From Cohnella fermenti (GTDB taxonomy: Bacteria > Bacillota > Bacilli > Paenibacillales > Paenibacillaceae), in contig NZ_SSOB01000022.1 of NCBI RefSeq assembly GCF_004801405.1, positions 1-64,000 on the forward strand: a stretch of 64,000 bases of DNA, given 5' to 3'. Each line of letters begins with the position of its first letter. Position 1 is the stretch's first letter. A program made the position numbers and the translations under genes. Below, one piece after another: positions 1-8,365 of the stretch. Under the pieces are notes generated by a model. That model saw only the letters and a list, made by a program, of their open reading frames with translations, searched no databases and was not told the DNA's origin.

Positions 1-3000
1 GTTCGCGCCGCGAGCGCCGGGCGCGGCTTGGGCGTGCGGCGCGGTGCCGGGGCTCGCGGACGCGGGCGCTTGCGCCGCGATCAGCGGCGGCTGTGCGTGG
101 CCGCGGGCCGAGCGGCCAGCGAACGAAGTTGCGTCTGCGATGGAGGCCGAGCGCATCCGGCGCTGAGCGACCTGCAGGCCGAGCGGAGGCAGAGCCGAGT
201 GGCGCGAGGTTTGCGCTTGTTGTGCAACAGGCACAGTGGCAGCTCCTCCCGGATGCCTGCCATCCCCCCGCGTGTCTCTCGCGGGCGCGGCCGCGGCGGC
301 GGCCCGCTCCGCTTGCGCAGCAGCGGCTTGGCGGCGCTGCGGTTCGAGGCGAGCGCTCGCCCGCGCCGGGTGGCTCAGCGGCACACGAGGCGCCGCCGAA
401 CGTGCCGCCGGGTCTGCGCCGCGAGGCGAGCTCGCCGGAGCCGCAGGCCGTCGTCGGACGGCGGTCGCGGCCGGCTCGATGGCCGTCCGGCGCGATACCA
501 TCGCCTGCGCAGGAATTGCACCCTGCGACGGCGAACGGGGCGCTTCGCCCGAAGCCTGGCGTCCAGGCGCAACATGCAGCGGCGTGCCTGCTTGGTCCCG
601 GGCCGCGTCATGCGACGGCGAACGGTGCACAATCGGCGAGCCGGGCAGTGTGCCCGTCTGTGCGGCGTGGGGAGTTGCGCCGGTACCTTGCGCGGACGGC
701 GAGCTTGCGTCTCCCGTCTGCGGAGCAGAGCGCGGTGCGCCCGGTCTAGGCGCCGCCCCGATCCTGGCCGCCAACTCGCGAATCGCGCCGCGTCGAAGCG
801 GCGGCCCGCTCCGCAACATTGCGTAGCGCAGCGTGGCGCGCTGCTCCGTGAAGCGCTCCGGCGGCGTATTACCCGAAGCGGAGATGCCCGGGCGGCTTGC
901 CGCGCCTTGCCCCTGCGACGGACGAACCGTCGCCGTCTGCCGTGGAGCGGCTGCGTCCCGTTCCCGGCCGCTTGTCGCCGCAGATCCCGTTCGGCCGTCG
1001 CCGCGGTCGCTTGCCGGGTCGGCTGCCGACACATGCCGAAGCTCCACGCCCGATGCGCCCGCACCGGCACTCGCCGTTGCATGGCCGGTCGAGCTTGCTT
1101 CCGCTTCATAGACCGTGCGGCCGCTATCGGCGGATCTGCCCGGCTCCCCCGGTCTTGCAGCATTTCCCGATCCGTTAGCGCTCGCCGCGTTGCCGTCATT
1201 GCTTGCGTTCCTGTCGGATGCGGGCATCACGCTCTCCGTCCCGCTGCGAGCCGTCTGCGACTCTTCCGAGCCGAAGGCGGCAATCGCTTCCCGGTCAGCG
1301 ACGCGAACCCTGCCAACCTGCCGATGCTCCTGCCTTGCCGCCCCTGTCCCTTGCCGTGCGCCGGCGCCTTCCGCCGCCGTTCGGCCGGAACTCCCGATCA
1401 GCGGCGCCCGATCGGCGACGGGAGCGACACCCAATCCCGTTCTCGCGATGCTGCGCAGCACCGTCTGACCGAACGGCGTACTGGCCCTCGGCTGACGGAC
1501 AACGGCAACCGCAGTCGCGGAACGTGCGTTGCCGCCTTCCTCGCGGGCGGCCGCTCGCGTCGTCTCCCGGTCGGCGCGAGCTTCGCGCCATTCGAGAGAT
1601 CCGCGCGTTGCCGACTGCGAAGCAACCGACTGTGCAGCTGCCAGTTGCGCGCCGTGCCGCTGCTCGATCTGCTCGCGAAGACGGCGGGCGTACCGGAGCT
1701 GGCCGATCGCCCGCCCGAGCAAATAATCCTCTTGACGCGGCCTGGCCAGAACCATAAAGGCCTCCCCGCGATCTTCCCTTGCCGGGCGCAGGCGTCCTGC
1801 CTGCCTAACGCTCGGCAATCGCGCGGAATCCTCCGCTTGAAGCGGCAGCTCGTCCGCCCGCGTCCTCCGCCCCGGCCTCGCCTGGGGAACCGCTGCGCCA
1901 GGGACGCGTTCCTCCCCGCTCGCTCCTCGCTTCATCTCGGCGGCGCGGTCCATCTCGCGGATCAGCGAAGTGCTCTGCCCCGGCATGCGAACCACGCTCG
2001 CCGCGAGCGGCAGAAGCTGCCGCAGCACCGCCTGCGCCGGGTGCCAAGCGGCAGCTCCGCCGCCGTTGGACTGGCGAGCCGCGAGACGATCGCCATCGGC
2101 GGGGCGCACGGAGTTCGCCGCAGACCAACTCGCGCTTCCGCTGCCTCTTGCCCTATCACTCGCTCCATCTCTCGCTCGCTCGCTGCCGCTTCCGGCTGCG
2201 GCGACGCCGAGCCATTCGCGCAACTGCTCTACCGCAGCCCCCGTCCTCCGAAAACCCTGGGCCAAAGAAGGAGTCGTCCGATGAACGATACCGAGCCCCT
2301 GCCATGATCTATATTCAGGAAGAGCCATCCGCTCGTAAGCGGGCTGGTCTCTCCAAGCTTGATTGCGAATCCAATGGGTAACTTGCCGAAGCGCGCTCGC
2401 CATCTCCACCCGCGCGGCGAAACCCTTCGCGAGCGTTCTCGGCGCGAACGCCTCGATATAATCGACGTGCAGCGGACTCATGCGATCTGACATCGCCCCG
2501 CCGCCGTTCGCCTCTCTTGCGACTGGTCCCGAAACTCCGAGATCGATAGTCTCGATCCGGCGTACAAGCCGCTCCAGCCGCGCAACCTCTTGCGGCCTTG
2601 CTTGCCGTTCTCTCGCTTCCCGTTCCAGAACCTGCTCGACTCTCTCCTCCGCAGTCCGTCCCTCATTCGGGTCCGTCGGCTTCGGCGAGCCGTTCGCATT
2701 CCGGATATCGCGCTGTTGTCCGCGACGCTGTTCCGTCTCTTGCTCGGTGCGGCTCTCCAGACGCCGTTCGATCTGATGCTCGATCGTTCGTTCGACGTTT
2801 CGTTCCACTTGTCGTTCGATCCGACTTTCTATCTGTCTTTCTATTTGTCTTTCTACTTGTCTTTCTATTTCTATTTCTCTTTCTGTCTGTCTCTCGTTCC
2901 GTCGTTCGATCTGCGTTTCGATCTGCTTTTCTAATTGCTTTTCTATTTGCTTCTCGATCTGTCTTTCGCTTGGCCGCTCGATTTTCCGCTCGGCCTGCCC

Positions 3001-3516
3001 GTTCGCGGCCGGTTCCGCCGACTTCTCCGTGCGATGCTGAAGCGGCTCCTCCGGCTTCCGGGCAGCTTCCCCGCTCGGCATCGCTCGATGGCGATCCTGT
3101 CCCGCTTGCCCAGCTTGCCCCATTTGCCCGGATACCGCGTTCCCGCGAATCTCCTTGGCCTCGCGAACGCCTCTGCTTGCCGGAGTTCGATCCGTCGCCG
3201 GCAAGCCCAACGGCTGCTCGGCTCTCGCGGCAATCTCGCGAATCTCCCGCAGAATCTGGCGTTCCGTCGTTCGACTCTCCGCCCGCACCTGCTGCTCGAT
3301 CGTGTTTTTCACATTTAAATTGACCATCTTAAGCATCGAGCGAATGTGCTTAAGATGCACATCAACGTGCAGAGACACCTCGGAAGAAGCGCCTGCAGGC
3401 GATCCCTCGCGATGGACCATCAAGCCCCTCGGACTGGAGGATTGCCCGACCAGCCATCCGTACTTGCCTATCAAGCTATTGGCGAACTTCGCATCGGACA
3501 GCCGAATCGATCGCAT
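1..3516 (-). CDS. Very long Arg/Glu/Gln-rich eCIS-operon protein, C-terminus off the window
   Basis: The minus frame starting at ATG 3516 has no stop down to base 1, giving at least 1172 residues. The start is supported by AGGAGG eight bases upstream. Residues 1-65 look globular and begin MRSIRLSDAKFANSLIGKYG. About residues 70-110 are helical and Arg/Glu-rich. Residues 180-255 follow a near-strict four-residue pattern, E-(R/K)-Q-(I/V/L), encoded by a pyrimidine-rich 12-bp repeat. Residues 335-460 look folded again (around MSPLHVDYIEAFAPRTLAKG). Helical patches follow near 510-545 and 590-640, and the rest is Ala/Gly/Ser/Arg-rich and probably disordered. It is the last visible gene of the eCIS operon, 20 bp after the second tube gene. 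Position and length would fit a tape-measure, tether or fibre-like component, but I recognise no family and assign no function. Confidence 0.85.
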   Translation of the reverse strand, partial: MRSIRLSDAKFANSLIGKYGWLVGQSSSPRGLMVHREGSPAGASSEVSLHVDVHLKHIRSMLKMVNLNVKNTIEQQVRAESRTTERQILREIREIAARAEQPLGLPATDRTPASRGVREAKEIRGNAVSGQMGQAGQAGQDRHRAMPSGEAARKPEEPLQHRTEKSAEPAANGQAERKIERPSERQIEKQIEKQLEKQIETQIERRNERQTEREIEIERQVERQIERQIESRIERQVERNVERTIEHQIERRLESRTEQETEQRRGQQRDIRNANGSPKPTDPNEGRTAEERVEQVLEREARERQARPQEVARLERLVRRIETIDLGVSGPVAREANGGGAMSDRMSPLHVDYIEAFAPRTLAKGFAARVEMASALRQVTHWIRNQAWRDQPAYERMALPEYRSWQGLGIVHRTTPSLAQGFRRTGAAVEQLREWLGVAAAGSGSERARDGASDRARGSGSASWSAANSVRPADGDRLAARQSNGGGAAAWHPAQAVLRQLLPLAASVVRMPGQSTSLIREMDRAAEMKRGASGEERVPGAAVPQARPGRRTRADELPLQAEDSARLPSVRQAGRLRPAREDRGEAFMVLARPRQEDYLLGRAIGQLRYARRLREQIEQRHGAQLAAAQSVASQSATRGSLEWREARADRETTRAAAREEGGNARSATAVAVVRQPRASTPFGQTVLRSIARTGLGVAPVADRAPLIGSSGRTAAEGAGARQGTGAARQEHRQVGRVRVADREAIAAFGSEESQTARSGTESVMPASDRNASNDGNAASANGSGNAARPGEPGRSADSGRTVYEAEASSTGHATASAGAGASGVELRHVSAADPASDRGDGRTGSAATSGRERDAAAPRQTATVRPSQGQGAASRPGISASGNTPPERFTEQRATLRYAMLRSGPPLRRGAIRELAARIGAAPRPGAPRSAPQTGDASSPSAQGTGATPHAAQTGTLPGSPIVHRSPSHDAARDQAGTPLHVAPGRQASGEAPRSPSQGAIPAQAMVSRRTAIEPAATAVRRRPAAPASSPRGADPAARSAAPRVPLSHPARASARLEPQRRQAAAAQAERAAAAAAPARDTRGDGRHPGGAATVPVAQQAQTSRHSALPPLGLQVAQRRMRSASIADATSFAGRSARGHAQPPLIAAQAPASASPGTAPHAQAAPGARGAN
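2760..2980. repeat. In-frame 12-bp pyrimidine-rich tandem repeat
   Basis: On the plus strand this stretch is almost pure pyrimidine around 2820-2900, with degenerate 12-bp units of the type GTCTTTCTATTT. On the coding (minus) strand each unit encodes one E-R-Q-I tetrad of the long eCIS-operon protein. Changes by whole units would keep the frame and alter helix length. Confidence 0.7.
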
Positions 3517-3536
3517 CGGCGATTCCTCCTCTCCTG

Positions 3537-3980
3537 CTATCTGGCCTTGAAGCCGTTATGCGTAAGCTCGATCGCCTCGACCGCGATCTCGCTGCTCGAC
3601 GCGTTCAGGTCCGGCCCGGACCACCTCGTCGGATACGCATCATAGAAATTCCAGCGACGGAACTCCTGGTCCTTCTCGTTGTATAGAATAATCGAGCCGC
3701 TCTTGCGCTCGATAGTGCCCATCATCACGTCGGAATACCAGTTCCACAGCTCGTTCGTCATCGTCATGCCGCGCTTCAGCACGAGAGGCTGGAGCTTGAC
3801 TCGTCCCGGCAGCCGGTGCGTGTACTGGTTCAGCCCGCCCTCGGCCACTTCCTCGAACTCGACCTCCGATTCCAGCCCCGTTACCTCGGAGAAGCCGGCA
3901 ACCAGCATCCCGTCCAGTTCCACCATGAAGCGGTAGGCTCCGACAACGTAAGCGCGGGACGAATCCGATTTATTCGCCAC
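3537..3980 (-). CDS. eCIS inner tube protein, gp19 family (second tube paralogue)
   Basis: This 147-residue protein has the T4 gp19-like tail-tube pattern: an N-terminal YRFMVELDGMLVAGFSEVTG, a middle segment with RLPGRVKLQPLVLKRG, and a C-terminal WNFYDAYPTRWSGPDLNASS leading to AVEAIELTHNGF. Tube proteins stack as hexameric rings inside the contractile sheath. It is paralogous to the gene at 5369-5806. Carrying two or more tube genes is usual for Afp/PVC-like systems, where the minor one joins tube to baseplate. It lies 7 bp after the DUF6760 gene and 20 bp before the long Arg-rich protein, in one transcription unit. Confidence 0.93.
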   Translation of the reverse strand: MANKSDSSRAYVVGAYRFMVELDGMLVAGFSEVTGLESEVEFEEVAEGGLNQYTHRLPGRVKLQPLVLKRGMTMTNELWNWYSDVMMGTIERKSGSIILYNEKDQEFRRWNFYDAYPTRWSGPDLNASSSEIAVEAIELTHNGFKAR

Positions 3981-3987
3981 TAGCCGA

Positions 3988-4179
3988 TCACCTCTTCTTG
4001 AACACGTCGAACGGATTGTTCTTGTCCGTCTCGTCGTTCATCTTGCGATTGATCCTGGAGATCTCCTCGCACCACTTGCGCCGCTCCTTGTGCTCCATGT
4101 TCATGATCTCGTCATGCGTCCAATGGAAGTAGTAAGCGATGAATCCCGCCTCTTCGTAGAGACGTCCTTCCGGATACAA
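3988..4179 (-). CDS. DUF6760-type small eCIS protein
   Basis: This 63-residue protein begins (M)YPEGRLYEEAGFIAYYFHW, followed by a charged helical part (MEHKERRKWCEEISRINRKM). From memory this is the small DUF6760 family found next to eCIS tube genes, in the place of Afp6/Pvc6. The start codon is TTG at 4179, two bases after the TAA of the preceding gene, with AAGGGG just upstream. Tight packing suggests translational coupling. Its role is unknown; position suggests tail assembly. Confidence 0.8.
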   Translation of the reverse strand: MYPEGRLYEEAGFIAYYFHWTHDEIMNMEHKERRKWCEEISRINRKMNDETDKNNPFDVFKKR

Positions 4180-4181
4180 GC

Positions 4182-4559
4182 TTAAGCCCCTTCCATCTCG
4201 GACAAAAAAGAAACGTCCACCTCATGCTCATGCTCGCACTTCGGACAGATCGCCTTCACCGTAAGCCGCTCCGTCTCGTTGATCTCGCGGTACAGATTCT
4301 GCAGGTACGCAAGGTCCGCGGTAAAAAGCCGCTCGATCGTCTTCGTGTCGACCGCCCGCAGATCGCCCAGCTTCGTCACAACGCGAGCGAGCAGGATGAT
4401 CGTCAGATAGCCCGGATTCTGCTGCACCCGCTGGTCGCGCATCGGCAGAATCTCGTCGGCCGCCGTCGCCAGCCGCATCGTGCCCCTGCGGTGCAAGTTG
4501 CCATTCTCGTCCACATACCCTCTCGGCAGCTCGAATTCGTATTCCGTCTTAAAAGACAT
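4182..4559 (-). CDS. Phage-tail-assembly-like protein with C-terminal zinc-ribbon-like motif
   Basis: The 125-residue product starts MSFKTEYEFELPRGYVDENG. It carries the segment RGTMRLATAADEILPMRD typical of tail-assembly or baseplate-associated small proteins in eCIS loci. The C-terminal part has C105-P-K-C108 followed by H110 and H112, a likely metal-binding knuckle. It lies between the 11-unit repeat array and the DUF6760 gene. The start is ATG 4559 with GAGGAG upstream. The assembly role is inferred from family resemblance and context. Confidence 0.75.
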   Translation of the reverse strand: MSFKTEYEFELPRGYVDENGNLHRRGTMRLATAADEILPMRDQRVQQNPGYLTIILLARVVTKLGDLRAVDTKTIERLFTADLAYLQNLYREINETERLTVKAICPKCEHEHEVDVSFLSEMEGA

Positions 4560-4653
4560 AATGCTCCTCCTCGAATGTCCATGTTCCTTATGCGTCCCTT
4601 ATGCGCCCCATCGTTCCGCCCGCCCCACACAACGAATCGGCGGTTTCCGCGAC

Positions 4654-5192
4654 TTTTATGCGATTTTTCACATTCATCCGCGCCACCGAGCCGGATTCCC
4701 GCGACTTTTATGCGATTTTTCACATTCATCCGCGCCACCGAGCCGGATTCCCGCGACTTTTATGCGATTTTTCACATTCATCCGCGTCACCGAGGCCGTT
4801 TCCGCGACTTTTATGCGATTTTTCACATTCATCCGCGTTCCCGAGGCGATTCCCGCGACTTTTATGCGATTTTTCACATTCATCGCACGTTCCCGAGGCC
4901 GTTTCCGCGACTTTTATGCGATTTTTCACATTCATTCGCGTTCCCGAGGCGATTCCGGCGACTTTTATGCGATTTTTCACATTCATCCGCGTCACCGAGG
5001 CCGTTTCCGCGACTTTTATGCGATTTTTCGCATTCATCGCACGTTCCCGAGGCCGTTTCCGCGACTTTTATGCGATTTTTCACATTCATCCGCGTTCCCG
5101 AGGCCGTTTCCTCGACTTTTATGCGATTTTTCGCATTCATCCGCGCCACCGAGCCGGATTCCCGCAACTTTTATGCGATTTTTCGCATAAAA
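4654..5192. repeat. Eleven-unit tandem array, 51-52 bp period, inside the eCIS operon
   Basis: Units start at 4654, 4706, 4758, 4809, 4860, 4912, 4963, 5014, 5066, 5117 and 5169. Each holds a 24-bp A/T-rich near-palindrome: arm TTTTATGCGA, four T, then TCACATTCAT or TCGCATTCAT. A GC-rich linker of about 27 bp of the CCGCG..ACCGAG..CCGCGAC type follows. The last unit is a perfect palindrome with 10-bp arms (TTTTATGCGA / TCGCATAAAA). Mixed 51- and 52-bp steps break every reading frame, so it is not coding. The array fills most of the 809-bp gap between the first tube gene and the tail-assembly gene. The same unit recurs in five dispersed four-unit elements. Confidence 0.92.
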
Positions 5193-5262
5193 ACCGCTCC
5201 GACGCTTCCCCGCAGACGAATGCCGTCCGCCCTTGCTCCGCACACTCGCCGCGCCGGCCTCA

Positions 5263-5280
5263 AGGGACCCTCGGGTCCCT
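5263..5280 (-). other. Short hairpin downstream of the first tube gene
   Basis: AGGGACC and GGTCCCT are exact complements around four bases. There is no U-tract. Together with the hairpin at 5325-5352 it may protect the 3' end of the sheath-tube message or slow transcription. Confidence 0.4.
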
Positions 5281-5324
5281 CCGGCATTGCTACCATTTTC
5301 CACATCGGGAGCGAATAATGACTA

Positions 5325-5352
5325 AGGAACAACACAAAAAACTGTTGTTCCT
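5325..5352 (-). terminator. Hairpin after the first tube gene, possible partial terminator or mRNA stabiliser
   Basis: AGGAACAACA (5325-5334) and TGTTGTTCCT (5343-5352) form a perfect 10-bp stem with an 8-base loop, 17 bp past the end of the tube gene on the minus strand. The following sequence has only a weak T content, so full termination is doubtful. It would allow more sheath and tube than downstream parts. Confidence 0.5.
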
Positions 5353-5368
5353 CAGCCTCAAGCACCTC

Positions 5369-5806
5369 TTATTGGGTTCTCAGCATGCCTTCGTGCGCGA
5401 GCTCCAGCAGCTCGATCGCCACTTCGGAAGCCGTTGCGTTGAAGTCGGGCGCCGTATACTTCGTCGGCCAAGCTTCGATGACCTGCCAGGTGGCGACGTC
5501 TTCGCCTTCCTCGTCGATCGCGATGATCGTGACCGTCTTGCGCTCGATGACGCCTTCGACGATGCACTCCTGAATCCATTCGAACAGGTCCATGGATTCG
5601 GTTGCGCCCCACTTCAGGCTGATGTTGCCGTACTTCGCCAGGCCGGGCAGCTTGCGCGGCGTGATGACGTCCGTGCCTTCGCGATACTCGATAACGTCGA
5701 GCGACGCGTCGAAGCCGGACACTTCGCTGAAGCCGGCTTGCTCAATGCCTTCCACCTCTACACGGAATCGAAACTTGCGATAGGGATCGTTGCGTTCGCC
5801 TGCCAT
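5369..5806 (-). CDS. eCIS inner tube protein, gp19 family (major tube paralogue)
   Basis: This 145-residue gp19/Pvc1-type tube protein has FRFRVEVEGIEQAGFSEVSG at the N-terminus, the central RKLPGLAKYGNISLKWG and C-terminal WQVIEAWPTKYTAPDFNATA. It lies directly after the sheath gene, as the main tube does in known eCIS, with AGGAGAGG upstream of ATG 5806. The 171-bp gap to the sheath gene (5807-5977) is GC-rich; I see no gene in it. Two hairpins and the 11-unit array follow. Confidence 0.94.
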   Translation of the reverse strand: MAGERNDPYRKFRFRVEVEGIEQAGFSEVSGFDASLDVIEYREGTDVITPRKLPGLAKYGNISLKWGATESMDLFEWIQECIVEGVIERKTVTIIAIDEEGEDVATWQVIEAWPTKYTAPDFNATASEVAIELLELAHEGMLRTQ

Positions 5807-5977
5807 CTTCTATTCGTCCTCTCCTGTCTTTAATAGGTTATAAGCATTGCTAGGCTGCCGGGCGGACCTGCCGGACGAGCCGAGCCGGGTCGCTCCGCGA
5901 AGCTCCCCGCTCCGAAGAGCCTTGCGGCGCTCCAGCTCCCGGTCCCTCTCCCGTCATATCCGTCCGTTATCCCGCTC

Positions 5978-7663
5978 TTATTGCTCGTTCGTCTTCTGCG
6001 TAATCCGGAAGATAACGAATTCGGCCGGCTTAACCGGCGCGATGCCGACTACGCAGATGAGGCGTCCGTTGTCGATGTCGTCCTGCGTCATCGTGTTGGA
6101 GCTGATGTCGATGAAGAACGCTTCCGAAGGAGAGGAGCCCTGCAGTGCGCCGCCGCGCCATACGCGGGTCAGGAAGGCGTCGATCGTACGTTGCACGCGA
6201 GCCCACAGACGCTCGTCGTTCGGCTCGAAGACGACCCAGTTCGTGCCGGCCTTGATCGACTCTTCGACGAAGATGAACAGACGGCGGATGTTGATGTACT
6301 TCCACAGCGCGTTGGACGAAGTCGTGCGCGCGCCCCAGATGCGGATGCCCTGGCCGGAGAAGCTTCTGATTAGGTTGACGCCCTTCGGGTTAAGTACATC
6401 TTGTTCGCCCTTGTTGTACTGGACGTCGAGGCCCGTTACGCCGCGAAGAACTTCGTTGGCCGGAGCCTTCTCCACGCCGCGCGTGCTGTCGCTGCGAGCG
6501 TAGACGCCTGCAACCGAGCCGGACGGAGGAACGAAGATGTTGCGCTTCTCGAGCGGATCGAACACTTGAAGCCAAGGGTTGTACATAGCGGCATAACTCG
6601 AGTCGAAAATATCGCGGTGAGACAGCACGTCCGGAATCTTCGTCTTGTCGCGCGGAATGTCGAGGATGGCGAAGCGGCTGCCGAGGTTCTCGCAATGAGC
6701 GACCAGCGACAGTTGCACGACCGGATCGGTAACGCCCGGCACGGACATGATGCTTACTTGGTCGTTATCGACGAACGCCTGGATGCCGGTGCGCTTGCCC
6801 GGACCGTTGTCTTCCCCGACATAGTCGGAAGCGCTGAGGCCGCCTTGCGAGCCGTCGGAACCGCCGAACAGGGCGATCGCATACTTGCTTCCTTCGGAGA
6901 ACAGAACTGCGATGCTGGCGTCGCCGGCAGCGACGATCGACACGAGCGCCGAGCGGGAAGTCGCCTTGTCCACGTAGTTGGCCGCAGCCGCGTTGAACGA
7001 GCAGTTCTCGTACGTCTCGGACTCGTCGCCGTAGATGACGTGAACCGTGAATTCGGAGGTGGAGAGAACCTTGACCGCAAGCAGGCCGTTGTCCACGACG
7101 TCGTCGCCGAGCGAAGCGGACAGCTCGATCACGTTGTCCTTGACGAGAACGACCGATGCGGACACCTTCTCGTCTCCGTTCACGAACGTAACGGAGTCGC
7201 CTTCGTTGAAGCCTGCCGCGTTCTTGACGCGATACTTGCCGTCGCCGAGGTCTTCGAAGATTTGCGTCTTCGCCTTGCTTGATGGAACCAAGAGCAATTC
7301 GACCGAATTGCCCCATGCGCCGGGGTTCTTCGCCGTTACGGTGAGCAGCTCGCCGGAGCTTGCCGCAGGAGCCGCGTCCGAAGGAGCAACGCGCATGATG
7401 TAAGCGCGGGCGCCGCCGTTAACGAAGAATTGCTCGACGGCATACGCCAGGAACCGGTAGGAGCCGAATTGGTTGTCCGACAGGTACCCGCCATAGTTCT
7501 TCTTGAAGTCGTTCATGCTCGTGACGAGCACTGGCAACCCTTCTACCGGACCGCGTTCTGCGAGTCCGATAAATCCGGCCGTACTCGTGCTTACGCCGGA
7601 GAGAGGCTGTCCCGCGCTGTCGAATTCCTCCACGTAGACGCCAGGTGAGAGATATTCCGCCAT
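5978..7663 (-). CDS. eCIS contractile sheath protein
   Basis: This 561-residue phage tail sheath protein begins MAEYLSPGVYVEEFDSAGQP, continues with the conserved GFIGLAERGPVEGLPVLVTS, and has GGARAYIMRV near residue 95. The C-terminal domain carries the conserved GIRIWGARTTSSNALWKYIN and INIRRLFIFVEESIK motifs, ending PAEFVIFRITQKTNEQ. The sheath contracts and drives the inner tube through a target membrane. An insert (about residues 110-290) gives the surface domain. The start at 7663 matches family N-termini. It has a weak ribosome site, while a strong AAAGGAGG at 7725-7732 lies about 60 bp upstream, so the start is the least certain part. Confidence 0.95.
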   Translation of the reverse strand: MAEYLSPGVYVEEFDSAGQPLSGVSTSTAGFIGLAERGPVEGLPVLVTSMNDFKKNYGGYLSDNQFGSYRFLAYAVEQFFVNGGARAYIMRVAPSDAAPAASSGELLTVTAKNPGAWGNSVELLLVPSSKAKTQIFEDLGDGKYRVKNAAGFNEGDSVTFVNGDEKVSASVVLVKDNVIELSASLGDDVVDNGLLAVKVLSTSEFTVHVIYGDESETYENCSFNAAAANYVDKATSRSALVSIVAAGDASIAVLFSEGSKYAIALFGGSDGSQGGLSASDYVGEDNGPGKRTGIQAFVDNDQVSIMSVPGVTDPVVQLSLVAHCENLGSRFAILDIPRDKTKIPDVLSHRDIFDSSYAAMYNPWLQVFDPLEKRNIFVPPSGSVAGVYARSDSTRGVEKAPANEVLRGVTGLDVQYNKGEQDVLNPKGVNLIRSFSGQGIRIWGARTTSSNALWKYINIRRLFIFVEESIKAGTNWVVFEPNDERLWARVQRTIDAFLTRVWRGGALQGSSPSEAFFIDISSNTMTQDDIDNGRLICVVGIAPVKPAEFVIFRITQKTNEQ

Positions 7664-7789
7664 TTTGATTCCCGATCTTCCATACAGCCTCATTAACGAT
7701 GATTGCGGCTGCCGAGACCGGTTCCTCCTTTCGGGGTTTGAAATATGCAAGACCGTTCCGCCTTGCGGGGTCGGTCGATGCGACGCTGG

Positions 7790-8365
7790 TTACGGCTTCT
7801 GGTGCAGCTTGACTTGGCGCTCGCGGACGCGAGCCGCCGTCTTCACACGATTCGAATCCAGGTAGACGGGTCCAACCCTATAGTTGAGAGAGAGCTTGTA
7901 CGGCACGTCGGGGAACAAGCTGATCGCCGTGTCGAGAGGAATGTCCTCCTTGACGATCTTGAACGCTCCTTCCGTTCCGGCCAACGCCCCTACCAAATCA
8001 GCCCCTTTCAGCACGTTATGATCATGCAGCGTCTGCAGCGTCTTCCCGATAATCCGATGCTCGTCGATGGCCCTGGTCAACACGTCGGCCGCGGAATGCG
8101 CGGTAATCAGATAAGACAGGTCGAGAGCGACGGGCGGATACCGAAGCTCGCCCCCCTCGTCGACGAGATCGCTGCTGCGGTAATCCGGATTCTCCATGAT
8201 CTGATATAAATAAAGACTAAGGTTCATGTCTCCCTTATCGTGCGGATGGGCGAGCCCGACCCCGTCGATGTGCGCGATCAGCTCCGGAACGAGAGCTTCC
8301 CTCAGCACCTTGACGAGGGACAATCCGACGTCGGAGATGACGCTGTAATCGGCCGTCGTCCTCAC
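7790..8365 (-). CDS. DUF4255 eCIS tail-terminator/cap protein
   Basis: This 191-residue protein begins (V)RTTADYSVISDVGLSLVKVL and includes LSLYLYQIMENPDYRS and LRYPPVALDLSYLITAH, the hallmark of DUF4255 (Afp16/Pvc16-like). These proteins cap the distal end of the sheath-tube and set its end. The start is GTG 8365, overlapping the TGA of the ATPase gene in a GTGA junction, with GGAAGGGG just upstream, so the two are translationally coupled. Confidence 0.92.
   Translation of the reverse strand: MRTTADYSVISDVGLSLVKVLREALVPELIAHIDGVGLAHPHDKGDMNLSLYLYQIMENPDYRSSDLVDEGGELRYPPVALDLSYLITAHSAADVLTRAIDEHRIIGKTLQTLHDHNVLKGADLVGALAGTEGAFKIVKEDIPLDTAISLFPDVPYKLSLNYRVGPVYLDSNRVKTAARVRERQVKLHQKP

Noticed and set aside
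28..2307. Long open plus-strand frame of about 759 codons
   Set aside because: It is antisense, codon for codon, to the long minus-strand eCIS-operon protein, is extremely Arg-rich, and has no ribosome site; the minus frame has a good start and operon position.
4654..5192. CRISPR array
   Set aside because: The stretches between units are copies of each other instead of unique spacers, and no cas gene is present.
4601..5833. Overlapping open frames with repeated FYAIFHIH or NVKNRIKVAE peptides
   Set aside because: They come from reading the 51-52 bp DNA array in different frames; mixed unit lengths shift the frame and no ribosome site is present.
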